Assembly: GCA_964546435.1 (NCBI GenBank)
Contig: CAZJKJ010000005.1
Location: forward strand, 30,737-94,736
DNA length: 64,000 nt
Source: CAYNST01 sp964546435
Lineage (GTDB): Bacteria > Pseudomonadota > Gammaproteobacteria > Pseudomonadales > Cellvibrionaceae
Direction: 5' to 3'
Positions within the stretch are counted from its first letter, which is position 1. Each line of letters opens with the position of its first letter. The notes under the pieces were generated by a model, which was not told the DNA's origin, did not search any database, and saw only the letters and a program-made list of their open reading frames with translations. A program made the position numbers and the translations under genes. This document shows positions 1-9,021 of this stretch, in pieces.

Positions 1-35
1 ACAAGTGGCTTTTCTCAGGACTCTAGCCCCGGCCA

Positions 36-3000
36 TTAAAAGCCCATGCTCGCCCTTGCGGCATCAAAAAGCTCGGCCATTTTCTTTGCGCGCTCATCAA
101 AGGTTCTTTGCCCGAGGGCGATCACATTGGTGTGCGCCCGCTGCTTTTGCTGCCGGGCGTTTGGCCCGCTTCTTGCGCCTCGCTCCCGATACACCACCGA
201 GACCGACTCGGGCCCAAGAAGCGCTGTAAGCTCATTAAGAAAGCTGTCGGTGATTGCTATCTCATAATCGCCGAGCCGAACGGTTTTCGCCTCGCTCGCC
301 CCGTAGCACTTGGCCTTTATGTGCGCATAGCCTGGGCGCTGCGCCTCGATGATGCTTTGAAGCTGTGCTTTTGACTTATCGGTGTAGTTCTTGCTCGTCA
401 GATCAAGCAAAAGGTGCTCGGCGTAGCGCTCACGGACCGCATCAATGCCTCTGATATCAGATGCGAAAAGCCGCACCCGCCCGGTACGCTTATCCATCTT
501 TAATTTGCCCTCGATAAGCACCGTCTTGTCCACCTCGAGCACATGCTGGCACTCATGAAGAGCCTTACTAAAGACCATCACCTCAAGCTGCCTGCTCTTA
601 TCATCGATGATCAAATACGCGCTCTGGCCGCGTTTATTCTGGCGCACCTCCATGTCCACAATCAGCCCGCCTATGACGACGTTTTTATCTTCAAACTTAA
701 ATCCCCCTGCATCCTCAGCCCTTTGCGCATTGCCCTCTTCAAGATCCGAGCCCACAAGATCGACAAGCTTGCCCGAGATAAGCGGGGATATCTCCGATTC
801 GTAGAACTCAAGCGGATGCCCACTCAGATACAGCCCGAGAGTTTTTCGCTCCCCGCCAAGACGCGTAAGATCATCCCAGTGCGGCATCTGCACAAACTGC
901 ACAATCGCCTGATCCTTAAGCGCGCAGCCAAACAGGCTACCCTGCAGCTCAGAGCCACGGGCCTTTCGCGCTTGCCTGCCCACGCTTATGGCCTTGGGGT
1001 AGGTTGCCATGATGCTTGCCCGGTGCGGGCCAAGCCCATCCAGTGCGCCGGATCGGATCGCGGCCTCGGCCAGGGTTTTTTTCGGCGTGCAGCGCACGCA
1101 AAAATCATGAAGGCCCATAAATTCGCCATCTCGCGCCCGCTCAGCAAGAATCTCCCGAATACCACTTGCGCCAATACCTTTCACCGCCCCAAGCCCATAG
1201 CGCACGCTCTTTGGCGTTTCTGCAACAAAATGGTTCTGGGATTTATTTACATCCGGAGGCAGGATCTCGATCCCCATATTACGACACTCGTTAACATAGG
1301 TAACGATCTTGTCGGTTTTTGCCATATCGCCCGAGAGCACCGCAGCCATGAACTCTGCCGGGTAGTGCACCTTTAACCAAGCCGTCTGGTAGGCGATCAT
1401 CGCGTATGCGGCCGAGTGCGACTTGTTAAAGCCATAGCCGGCGAATTTCTCAACAAGATCAAATATCCGTATCGCAAGATCGCCATCAATACCGTTATTG
1501 ATTGCGCCTTGCTCGAAGTGTGCGCGCTGCTTTGCCATCTCTTCGGGCTTTTTCTTGCCCATCGCCCGGCGCAACAGATCGGCCGAGCCGAGCGAGTAGC
1601 CCGCAAGCGCCTGGGCGATCTGCATCACCTGCTCCTGATACAAAATAACCCCATAGGTCGGCTCAAGAATTGGGCGTAAAAGCTCATGCTGGTACTGCGG
1701 ATCTGGAAAGGCAAGCTCCTCCCTGCCGTGCTTTCGGTTAATGAAATTATCCACCATCCCCGATTGCAGCGGGCCTGGCCGATACAGCGCCACAAGCGCA
1801 ATGATGTCCTCAAAGCAATCAGGCTTCATGCGCCTAAGAAGATCCTTCATCCCGCGCGATTCGACCTGAAACACCGCGGTTGTCAGCCCGTCCTTAAGCA
1901 TCTGGTAGACGCGCCTGTCATCAAGCGGGATGTTTGTGATATCAAGCTTTGGCTCACCCGTCATGAGGCGCCTTTTATTGGCCCCCTCCACCGCATGCTG
2001 GATGATCGTGAGGGTCTTAAGGCCCAGAAAATCGAACTTTACAAGCCCGGCAAGCTCCACATCCCCCATATTAAGCTGTGAGACCTTGTTGATGATTTTG
2101 CCGTTCTTATCAATCTCGTTACGTGTTGCGGTAAAGTCGGTGAGCTTGCCCGGCGCGATAAGCACCCCGCCTGCGTGCTTACCGATCTGGCGGGTGAGCC
2201 CCTCAAGCTTTAAGGAGTGCTCAAGCACCACCTTTACTTCCGGATCGGTCTGCAAAGCAAAGCCAAGCTCGGTGTTTTGCTCGATCGCATCGATAAGCTT
2301 TGTGCCCGGCACATCCGGGATCATGTTCGAGATCCGATTGCCCACCGCATAGGGAAAGCCAAGCGATCGGGCCACATCGCGCACCACCATTTTGGCGGCC
2401 ATCGTGCCGAAGGTAACGATCTGACAGACCGCATCTTCTCCGTATTTTTGGGAGACATACCGAATGACTTCTTCGCGCCGATCCATACAAAAATCAACGT
2501 CAAAATCCGGCATACTGACCCGGTCGGGATTCAAAAACCGCTCAAAAAGCAGATCATAGTCCATCGGGTTTATATCGGTAATACCAACCGCGTAAGCGAC
2601 CAGGGAGCCTGCACCGGAGCCGCGTCCGGGCCCGACCGGAATGTCATTAGCCTTTGACCACCGGATGAAATCGGCAACTATCAAGAAGTAGCCGGGAAAC
2701 CCCATTTTGTTAATAACCCCAAGCTCAAACTCAAGACGATCCTGATAGTGCGACTCGGGGATATCCTTAACCGCTCCGCCCGCCGCGGCGAGGCCCTGCA
2801 GACGATTTTTGAGCCCTGCCCGCGCAAGCTCATTGAGGTGGTGAGATTCGCTTTGACCGGCCGGAAGCGGAAATGTTGGCAGATGGGTCTTGCCCGCCTC
2901 GATCTCAACGCTGCACCGCCTTGCAATTACCAGGGTGTTCTCGATGGCGCAGGGGATATCGCTAAAGAGCTCCCGCATCTGCTGCGCCGATTTTAGATAC

Positions 3001-3710
3001 TGATGAGCGGTGTACAGGTGCGGCTCTGATTCTCGCATGGCGTTGACCGTCATCGCGCGCGAGATGGCAACACGAACCTCATGGGTTGTAAAGTCCTGCG
3101 GATCAAGAAACATCACAGGATTGGTCGCAACTACCGGGATTGAGCTTTGCGCTGCGAGCCGGACCGCTTTGTGGATGTAGCGATCATCATCCGGGTGACC
3201 GATGCGCTGCAGCTCGATAAACAAATCCCCGGGCTTAAAAATCTGCTGCAGCTTTTGCGTGAGCGCCTGGGCATCACCCTCGCGGCCGGACATGAGCGCC
3301 TGTCCGATAAGGCCGGTTCGCCCGCCCGTAAGGCATATGAGCCCTTGGTGGTGTTTTTCAAGCCAGGGCATCTGCGCGATCGGCTCGGCATCGGCGGCGA
3401 CAAGACCGTGCTCATAGGTGTGGCTGATGAGCTCGATAAGGTTTCGGTACCCGGCCTGATCCTTTGCCAGTAACACCACCGCGGCGCAATAGCCGTCTGC
3501 CTGCACCAGCAGCTCAGCGGAGATAATCGGCTTTACCCCCTTGCTCATCGCTTTTTGAAAGAGCTTCATGCTCGCAAAGAGATTTGCGCTATCGCAGACC
3601 GACACCGCGCTCATGCCGAGCTCTTTAGCGCGATCAATAAGTGCATCAACACGCACAAGAGAGTCTTTGAGTGAGTACTCGGTATGGGTGTGCAGGTTTA
3701 CGTAGCTCAA
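36..3710 (-). CDS. dnaE: DNA polymerase III alpha subunit (replicative polymerase)
   Basis: This 1224-residue protein is a full-length C-family replicative polymerase, slightly longer than the roughly 1160-residue E. coli DnaE. An N-terminal PHP domain starts with LHTHTEYSL. The palm domain carries GRGSGAGSLVAYAVG and the catalytic acidic pair in PDFDVDF (about residue 400), with a third acidic residue in KFDFLGLK. A clamp-binding motif QGSLFG lies around residue 920 and is followed by an OB fold. All expected catalytic residues are visible, so it is probably active. The first in-frame start is TTG at 3710 with no good ribosome binding site. A short ORF (ATG at about 3731, eight codons) ends in a TGA that overlaps this TTG, so coupled translation is possible. 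It is divergent from dnaB. The stop lies 36 bases from the window edge. A plasmid-borne copy implies replication partly independent of the host polymerase. Confidence 0.95.
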   Translation of the reverse strand: MSYVNLHTHTEYSLKDSLVRVDALIDRAKELGMSAVSVCDSANLFASMKLFQKAMSKGVKPIISAELLVQADGYCAAVVLLAKDQAGYRNLIELISHTYEHGLVAADAEPIAQMPWLEKHHQGLICLTGGRTGLIGQALMSGREGDAQALTQKLQQIFKPGDLFIELQRIGHPDDDRYIHKAVRLAAQSSIPVVATNPVMFLDPQDFTTHEVRVAISRAMTVNAMRESEPHLYTAHQYLKSAQQMRELFSDIPCAIENTLVIARRCSVEIEAGKTHLPTFPLPAGQSESHHLNELARAGLKNRLQGLAAAGGAVKDIPESHYQDRLEFELGVINKMGFPGYFLIVADFIRWSKANDIPVGPGRGSGAGSLVAYAVGITDINPMDYDLLFERFLNPDRVSMPDFDVDFCMDRREEVIRYVSQKYGEDAVCQIVTFGTMAAKMVVRDVARSLGFPYAVGNRISNMIPDVPGTKLIDAIEQNTELGFALQTDPEVKVVLEHSLKLEGLTRQIGKHAGGVLIAPGKLTDFTATRNEIDKNGKIINKVSQLNMGDVELAGLVKFDFLGLKTLTIIQHAVEGANKRRLMTGEPKLDITNIPLDDRRVYQMLKDGLTTAVFQVESRGMKDLLRRMKPDCFEDIIALVALYRPGPLQSGMVDNFINRKHGREELAFPDPQYQHELLRPILEPTYGVILYQEQVMQIAQALAGYSLGSADLLRRAMGKKKPEEMAKQRAHFEQGAINNGIDGDLAIRIFDLVEKFAGYGFNKSHSAAYAMIAYQTAWLKVHYPAEFMAAVLSGDMAKTDKIVTYVNECRNMGIEILPPDVNKSQNHFVAETPKSVRYGLGAVKGIGASGIREILAERARDGEFMGLHDFCVRCTPKKTLAEAAIRSGALDGLGPHRASIMATYPKAISVGRQARKARGSELQGSLFGCALKDQAIVQFVQMPHWDDLTRLGGERKTLGLYLSGHPLEFYESEISPLISGKLVDLVGSDLEEGNAQRAEDAGGFKFEDKNVVIGGLIVDMEVRQNKRGQSAYLIIDDKSRQLEVMVFSKALHECQHVLEVDKTVLIEGKLKMDKRTGRVRLFASDIRGIDAVRERYAEHLLLDLTSKNYTDKSKAQLQSIIEAQRPGYAHIKAKCYGASEAKTVRLGDYEIAITDSFLNELTALLGPESVSVVYRERGARSGPNARQQKQRAHTNVIALGQRTFDERAKKMAELFDAARASMGF

Positions 3711-3748
3711 GGGGAAGTCCAGTCGGATGCCATTATAATATTCGATTA

Positions 3749-3777
3749 ATTATACATCATTGCAAGGGCGCCATCAA
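3749..3777 (-). promoter_or_regulatory. Promoter for dnaE
   Basis: Read on the minus strand: TTGATG (3777-3772), a 17-base spacer, then TATAAT (3754-3749) with an extended -10 TG. It lies about 40 bases upstream of the dnaE TTG start, in the AT-rich dnaE-dnaB divergent gap. Confidence 0.6.
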
Positions 3778-3789
3778 ATAACCGGCAGC

Positions 3790-3817
3790 TTGACTGATTG
3801 GTATTTTGTTGTATATT
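3790..3817 (+). promoter_or_regulatory. Promoter for dnaB
   Basis: TTGACT at 3790-3795, a 16-base spacer and TATATT at 3812-3817 lie just upstream of the dnaB ribosome binding site GGAG (3834-3837) and the ATG at 3844. Confidence 0.55.
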
Positions 3818-3843
3818 ATATCAACCGATCTGTGGAGATATGA

Positions 3844-5175
3844 ATGAGCGCTTATGAGATTGCCGTAAAGGCACTGATTGGCACCGCGCTGCAGTACCCG
3901 GAGCTTGCCGAGGAGGTAGGTGCGCGGCTGCATCCAGGTGATATTGCCGATCCGATTGCATCGCAGATCTATAAGGCGGCGATTGATCTTGCCGTTGAGA
4001 GAATCCCGATCGATCACATCACCCTGTCAAGCAGACTTGAGCCAGGTACGCTCTCGGCGCAGCTTTTTGCAGAGCTTTGCCAGGTCGGCTCGGCGAGCAA
4101 CTATACCGAATACCTTGAGATAGTTCGTAACGAGGCGCTAAAGCGCAAGCTGATGTCAGCCTGTCTTGATATGACCTCGCAGATGAAATCAAACCCGGGG
4201 GTGCGCGCTGATGAGCTTCTTGGCAAATTGCACTCATCGCTTGCAAGCATCGATGGGCAGAGCGATCGCGGCCAGGGCCTCAGTCCGGTTGCAGAGCTTT
4301 TGCCCGAGTACCTAAAGGGGCTTAAGGATCGGGTCGGTGAGCGCACCGGGATCACAGGTCTTGCATCTGGCTACGAGGATCTTGATGAGATGACCGCAGG
4401 GTTTCAGCCAGGAGATCTTGTGGTGCTTGCCGCCAGGCCCTCCATGGGTAAAACCACCCTTGCAATGAATATCATTGAGCGCATCGCCGAGCAGCGAAAG
4501 CGCGTGCTGGTCTTCTCGATGGAGATGCCAAAAGAGGCGCTTTTGCAAAGAACCATCTCATCTCTTGGCTCGATCAAGGCTGATAATTTACGCAAGGGTC
4601 GCCTTACACCCAAAGAGACCGGATCTCTTGCCTGGGTGAGCCAGAAGATCTCAGAGCTTGACATACTGATCGATGACACCTGCGCGATGACCGCAACCGA
4701 GTTGCGCCTAAGGGCGCTTCGGGCTCATCGTGAGGCGCCTGTGAGCGCGGTGATGGTTGATTATCTTCAGCTTATGTCCGGCGCTGACTGCTCAACCAAA
4801 GATGGGCGCACCCAGCAGATCACCCACATCAGCCGGGCTCTAAAGATGCTCGCCAAGGATCTTAACTGCCCGGTGATCGCACTATCTCAGCTTAACCGAG
4901 AGCTTGAGCGAAGACCGGATAAGCGCCCGATCAACAGCGATCTTCGAGAATCAGGCGCTATTGAGCAGGATGCTGATCTGATCCTCTTTGTCTATCGTGA
5001 TATTGTCTACAATGAGGATTCACCCGATGGGCACACGGCCGAGATCATCATCGGTAAGCACCGAAACGGGCCGATAGGCACGGTAAGGCTCGGCTTTGAG
5101 GGCCATTATTCGCGCTTTACAAACCTTGTAAAGACCGTGAATCTTCTGCCCCAGCACGATATCGACGCTCTTTAA
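3844..5175 (+). CDS. dnaB: Replicative DNA helicase DnaB
   Basis: This 443-residue protein is a RecA-fold hexameric helicase that unwinds DNA ahead of the replication fork. The N-terminal DnaB domain (about residues 1-110) is followed by a linker and the ATPase core. Walker A is ARPSMGKT (197-204), the Walker B region contains VDYLQLM, and there is a SQLNRELERR motif. The arginine-finger/DnaB signature region SDLRESGAIEQDADLI is intact near residue 370. Length matches the family. The ATG at 3844 has a GGAG site six bases upstream. It is divergent from dnaE and followed by the proofreading exonuclease gene, so the three look like a replisome module. A helicase of this kind needs a loader; candidates are the phage O/P-like genes at 35620-37277. 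Confidence 0.95.
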   Translation: MSAYEIAVKALIGTALQYPELAEEVGARLHPGDIADPIASQIYKAAIDLAVERIPIDHITLSSRLEPGTLSAQLFAELCQVGSASNYTEYLEIVRNEALKRKLMSACLDMTSQMKSNPGVRADELLGKLHSSLASIDGQSDRGQGLSPVAELLPEYLKGLKDRVGERTGITGLASGYEDLDEMTAGFQPGDLVVLAARPSMGKTTLAMNIIERIAEQRKRVLVFSMEMPKEALLQRTISSLGSIKADNLRKGRLTPKETGSLAWVSQKISELDILIDDTCAMTATELRLRALRAHREAPVSAVMVDYLQLMSGADCSTKDGRTQQITHISRALKMLAKDLNCPVIALSQLNRELERRPDKRPINSDLRESGAIEQDADLILFVYRDIVYNEDSPDGHTAEIIIGKHRNGPIGTVRLGFEGHYSRFTNLVKTVNLLPQHDIDAL

Positions 5176-5213
5176 CCGGGCGCCAGCCAATAGCAATCAC
5201 GCCACCCGCCTGA

Positions 5214-5219
5214 TATAAT
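5214..5219 (+). promoter_or_regulatory. -10 element upstream of dnaQ
   Basis: A consensus TATAAT preceded by TGA lies 32 bases upstream of the dnaQ ATG. No convincing -35 is visible, so an extended -10 promoter or read-through from dnaB are both possible. Confidence 0.4.
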
Positions 5220-5250
5220 ACAACAACATTTATTTTTAAGCGCAATAGCA

Positions 5251-5994
5251 ATGAATAAACAAATTTCAGGTACCAGGTCTGTTGTCCTCGACTGCGAGAC
5301 GACTGGCCTTTCGCATGAAAATGGCCACAAGATCATCGAGATCGGTGCGCTTGAGATGATCAACCGGCGCCTTACCGGGCGGGCCTTTCATCACTACCTC
5401 GACCCGCAGCGCGAGGTCGATGAGGATGCGGAGGAGGTGCACGGGTGGAACCGCGAAAGCCTTAAGGCTGCAAGCGAGGGGGCGATCTTTGCAGATATTG
5501 CTGAGAGTCTTCTTGATTTCATCAAAGGCTCAACCCTCATCATCCATAACGCCCCATTTGATATGGGGCACATGGATGCGGAGATGATCCGCATCGGGCT
5601 GCCGCGAATCACCGGGCAGGTGCTTGTGTGCGATACCCTGGTTATGGCCAATAACAAGTACCCGGGGCGGCGCAATAATCTTGACGCACTCGCAAAGCGC
5701 ATGGGGGTTGATACCTCTGCGCGCACCCATCACGGGGCGCTGCTCGATGCGGAGATTCTTGCCGAGGTGTACCTGCAGATGACCACCCGGCAAGATGATC
5801 TGCATCTTGATGCGGCAAGTGCTGAGGCGCCGCTGCGCCTGCGGGGCTCGGATCGGATCGGGTTTGTGCCGATTAGCGAGTCGCTGGCGCAAAAGCTGCC
5901 TGTGGCTGCCGCTCTGCCCGAGGAGATAAAGCGGCACCAGATGCTTATCGAGAAAATACGATCAACAAGCGGCAATAACGACTTTGGCTTCTAG
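5251..5994 (+). CDS. dnaQ: DNA polymerase III epsilon-type 3'-5' proofreading exonuclease
   Basis: This 247-residue DEDDh exonuclease is the size of E. coli epsilon (243). Exo I is LDCETTG near residue 14, Exo II is HNAPFDMGHMD near residue 97, and Exo III is HHGALLDAEILAEVY near residue 155, so the four acidic residues and the catalytic histidine are all present. A possible clamp-binding segment QDDLHL follows the nuclease domain, as in epsilon. Together with the neighbouring dnaE it would give a plasmid-encoded polymerase-proofreader pair. The ATG has only a weak ribosome binding site (AGCGCAATAGCA). It converges with the dsbC-like gene, with 25 bases between the stops. Confidence 0.92.
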   Translation: MNKQISGTRSVVLDCETTGLSHENGHKIIEIGALEMINRRLTGRAFHHYLDPQREVDEDAEEVHGWNRESLKAASEGAIFADIAESLLDFIKGSTLIIHNAPFDMGHMDAEMIRIGLPRITGQVLVCDTLVMANNKYPGRRNNLDALAKRMGVDTSARTHHGALLDAEILAEVYLQMTTRQDDLHLDAASAEAPLRLRGSDRIGFVPISESLAQKLPVAAALPEEIKRHQMLIEKIRSTSGNNDFGF

Positions 5995-6019
5995 GTAACG
6001 CCTAAGAGGTGCAGCGCGC

Positions 6020-7297
6020 CTACTTAAGCGCGCTGAGCAGACCCGCCTCGCCTGAGAAGCCCGTGATGATCTCGCCCTTATCGGTGATAATTGTCGGGGT
6101 TGCGTAAACGCCAAACACATCCGCAATCAGATAGTGTCCATCGATCGGAAATGCCTGCCGGTCAAGCTCTGAAAACTCATCACAGTTACTGTCCCTGATT
6201 GCCCGTCCGGCAAACAGGTCATTAAATCCGCCAGCGAGATCTTTGGCGCACCAAGCCTCTTTTAAGCTTGCCTCAACTCTAATCGCAACATCGCTATCTC
6301 GCCCCTCGCTAAAGGCCCTTGGATACATCATGTAGTGTACCGTGACGCCCTGATCATTAAGTGGGCCAATGGAGTTATGCAGGCGCCGGCAATACGGGCA
6401 GGTCGGGTCGGTAAAGACCACGATTTCATGCTTCTGGTTGGGGGCACGATAACTCACCAGCCAGTTTGCGTTCTTGGTGACAAGATCGGCAAATACGGTT
6501 TTGATCTGCTTTTTTGCCTCTTCGACCGAGAGCTTTTGCCCCTCCGAGGAGAAGCCTATGCGAGGGATGATGCTTCCGCCCACATTCAAAAACGCCTCCT
6601 GCTGCTGCAACCGATCAAGCTCGGCCGCAAAGCGCTCGGGGTTTTGCTCGGGCGCGGCAGCAGCTGCGGGCGCGGGCGGTGTCGCGGTTGACGCTTTGGC
6701 CATCCGGGCGCGCAGTCGTTGCTCGATCCTGTGCTTGAACTCATCAAAATCGGTATTTCCCGCCTGGGGCTCGGGTTGCACGCTCGGCCCAGGTGTCGGT
6801 GCCGGTGTCGGTGTCTGTGTCTGTCGGGACCCCTCATGAAGAACGGCGCGCTCGGCCGCATCGATCGTCTGCGCGGAGGGCTCGATACCGGGCCCTCCGC
6901 CAGGCGCTAACTCCCAGAGCGCGCCGTGCGTAAAGAGCGCGTTCTTCGCATCGATGCTGCGGATCTGCCTCAGGTACGTCTCGCGCACCTTAAGCTTAGC
7001 CACCGCGTGCTTGTCTGTGCCAAGTGGTATCGCGCTTTTGTCTGTAAAAAAGCTCCCGGTCGAATCAACAATATACAGCGATCTCTCGCCATACATAATC
7101 GTTGCCGCGCCGAGCTCGGCCGAGCACTCACTCTTAAAGATCGTATCGCTTGTAAGCCGCTGCACCGCCTCGACATCCTGAACCCTCGCGCTACAATCGC
7201 CATCATCCTGTTTAAGCAATGTAAAGCCGCACCAGGCGATTGCGGTCACCAGGATGTACACAAGGCACCCCACCCAATTAAAAGAACTGCTTTTCAT
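6020..7297 (-). CDS. DsbC-like membrane-anchored thiol:disulfide isomerase
   Basis: This 425-residue protein has one N-terminal membrane segment (about residues 8-27), so the body is probably periplasmic. A C-terminal thioredoxin-fold domain has the active site CPYC at about residue 300 (context FTDPTCPYCRRLH) and a cis-proline loop ATPT near residue 400. This arrangement resembles DsbC/DsbG and IncI TrbB. The N-terminal half is unassigned and is joined by a Pro/Thr/Ala-rich linker (about 155-170 and 195-210) whose DNA is a short imperfect GTCGGT-type repeat. DsbC-like proteins are common in conjugation systems, where they fold cysteine-containing channel or pilus parts; that role is inferred here. 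The ATG is preceded by GGAG. Confidence 0.85.
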   Translation of the reverse strand: MKSSSFNWVGCLVYILVTAIAWCGFTLLKQDDGDCSARVQDVEAVQRLTSDTIFKSECSAELGAATIMYGERSLYIVDSTGSFFTDKSAIPLGTDKHAVAKLKVRETYLRQIRSIDAKNALFTHGALWELAPGGGPGIEPSAQTIDAAERAVLHEGSRQTQTPTPAPTPGPSVQPEPQAGNTDFDEFKHRIEQRLRARMAKASTATPPAPAAAAAPEQNPERFAAELDRLQQQEAFLNVGGSIIPRIGFSSEGQKLSVEEAKKQIKTVFADLVTKNANWLVSYRAPNQKHEIVVFTDPTCPYCRRLHNSIGPLNDQGVTVHYMMYPRAFSEGRDSDVAIRVEASLKEAWCAKDLAGGFNDLFAGRAIRDSNCDEFSELDRQAFPIDGHYLIADVFGVYATPTIITDKGEIITGFSGEAGLLSALK

Positions 7298-7326
7298 ATT
7301 CGCTCCAGCGCGTAACTATATATATT

Positions 7327-7355
7327 ATTGTATTAATTATATTTGATCTTGTCAA
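7327..7355 (-). promoter_or_regulatory. Promoter for the dsbC-like gene
   Basis: On the minus strand: TTGACA (7355-7350), exactly 17 bases, then TACAAT (7332-7327). The -35 is perfect consensus. It lies 30 bases upstream of the start codon. Confidence 0.75.
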
Positions 7356-7367
7356 TCTGAGTGAATG

Positions 7368-7396
7368 GTGACTTCCACATTTAAATTGCCTATACT
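7368..7396 (+). promoter_or_regulatory. Promoter for the primase gene
   Basis: GTGACT at 7368-7373, a 17-base spacer and TATACT at 7391-7396. The -10 belongs to the recurring TATACTAT class seen in this window (also 13132 and 21585). Confidence 0.5.
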
Positions 7397-7437
7397 ATGT
7401 AGACACTCAGCACGCCCTGAATAGATTTGATAATGTT

Positions 7438-9021
7438 ATGTTTGAGCAATTTGAGGCCCCCGCAGGCAGCCTGACCTATATTGACCTGCAAAGCACCAAT
7501 GATCTGGATATCGAATCCGGTAAGGTTGAGACCTCCTGGGGGGCGCTGCTGCCTCTTTTTTTGCATCACGAGGTGCGCAAGGCCAAAAACGGGCATTGCT
7601 TTATTCCTGCCCTGCCAAAGCCCAGATCACAGTGGGTGCTAAATGATAGCGCTGAGCCGAACTACCGCAATGAATGCAACATCCAGGCGATTAGCCTTGC
7701 CGTGCTCGATCTTGATGCGCCGGGCGCTAGAGAGAAGGCGGAGCTTCTTTTTGCTGACTACGAGTACGTGATTCACTCCACCCACAGCCACACCCTTCAA
7801 AGCCCGCATCGCTATCGCATCGTGATCAGGCTTGCCCAGCCGATACCGGTGGCGGACTGGCCGAGGGTGTTTCACTCGATCGTCGCACCGATTGATGCCG
7901 ATGGCTCGTGCGGGAATCTCTCACGCATCTTCTTTTTCCCCTCCCACGACCCATCGGCCGGCATAAAACCATTTGCAAGGCACAACCCGGGCCGGGCGCT
8001 ATCGCTTGCGGATGTCGCGGAGATTCAAAGGCGCTATGAGTCAAGCCTTGATGCGCAGCAACTCGAGTCGTTTCGCATGAAAATCTCTCAGGCCGATCCG
8101 CCTGGCACGCGGGTGAAAAAGCACTTTAGCGGCGAGACAATCTCGCCGCGACGCTCAACTGGCGCCATGGATTTGAGCTATGAGGGTATTAAGGAGCGCA
8201 TGTCAAAATTTCTCCCCTCGCTTATCGATGAGGATAATCGCCATAACTTTGCCATGCGCACAATTGGCAGTGAGGTTTCAAGATACGCCGAGAACACCGA
8301 TTTTTTCAGCCTCATCCAGTTCATTTACAGGGCATCCACGGAATTTGGCAGCAAACCAATCACCGACCCCACAGGCGATACGCGAAAGGAGTTTCCCGAG
8401 CTTATCAGCTCAGCGGTGCGAAAATTCGCTCCGGAGATGCTCGGTGAGGGGGGCGCGCACGCAAAGGCGCTTCGCGAGCGGATCCGGGTGATTGTTCTTG
8501 AGGTTGAGAAGATTGCGCTTAGCGGAAACTGGCAATTTGAAAAACAAGTAAAGTCCCTGCCCGCCAGGAATCGCGCCAGTCAGAAGCTTGATCTCATGCT
8601 TGATCGGGATAAGTACACCTTAAGCGCAATGCGTGCCCGTCACGTCGGGTCAATGCGAGAGCTCATAAAATCAGGCAACATGACGACGTTTTGTGCCAAT
8701 GTCTTTAGCAGCGAGTTCAAGGAGCACGCTGAGCGGGTGAATGTAAATTATGTCGCCCAGTTTGTTTTGTACTGCGCTCGAGGGTATCTGAGCAAGGTTA
8801 AGGGCTCCGAAGATATGGCCGCTCAGATCGATTCTGTCGCACTTAGCCTGAAACAAAATATTGACGCGCTTGTTCCAGCCACTATCCTTCAGCAGGAGCC
8901 GAAGATGGCCACCTTTCTTGAGACCGCAATAAAGATTGGTTGTGTGTGTGCGAAAAAGAACAAGTGGTCATTCAGCATCGATTACCCACAAAGCGCCCAG
9001 GCGGCTGCAGAATCAAAATGA
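7438..9021 (+). CDS. Archaeo-eukaryotic primase-like (PrimPol) protein
   Basis: This 527-residue protein has the signature order of an archaeo-eukaryotic primase catalytic domain in its first 180 residues. There is a hydrophobic strand ending in LDLDAP (DLD at 91-93), STHSH (114-118), HRYRIVIRL (124-132) and then DADGSCGNLSRIFFFPSHD (about 153-171). This matches plasmid and phage PrimPol proteins, which make primers and sometimes extend them. The C-terminal 300 residues are unassigned and mostly predicted helical; I see no Walker helicase motifs. It probably primes plasmid replication or conjugative strand synthesis, filling the role of IncI Sog. The TTG of the downstream start region is not used: the next gene overlaps by ATGA. 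Confidence 0.7.
   Translation: MFEQFEAPAGSLTYIDLQSTNDLDIESGKVETSWGALLPLFLHHEVRKAKNGHCFIPALPKPRSQWVLNDSAEPNYRNECNIQAISLAVLDLDAPGAREKAELLFADYEYVIHSTHSHTLQSPHRYRIVIRLAQPIPVADWPRVFHSIVAPIDADGSCGNLSRIFFFPSHDPSAGIKPFARHNPGRALSLADVAEIQRRYESSLDAQQLESFRMKISQADPPGTRVKKHFSGETISPRRSTGAMDLSYEGIKERMSKFLPSLIDEDNRHNFAMRTIGSEVSRYAENTDFFSLIQFIYRASTEFGSKPITDPTGDTRKEFPELISSAVRKFAPEMLGEGGAHAKALRERIRVIVLEVEKIALSGNWQFEKQVKSLPARNRASQKLDLMLDRDKYTLSAMRARHVGSMRELIKSGNMTTFCANVFSSEFKEHAERVNVNYVAQFVLYCARGYLSKVKGSEDMAAQIDSVALSLKQNIDALVPATILQQEPKMATFLETAIKIGCVCAKKNKWSFSIDYPQSAQAAAESK

Noticed and set aside
543..1376. Long plus-strand ORF opposite dnaE (277 codons)
   Set aside because: It is antisense to a polymerase with intact motifs and its translation has no recognisable domain; several similar shadows lie opposite recJ and dnaE because of codon bias.
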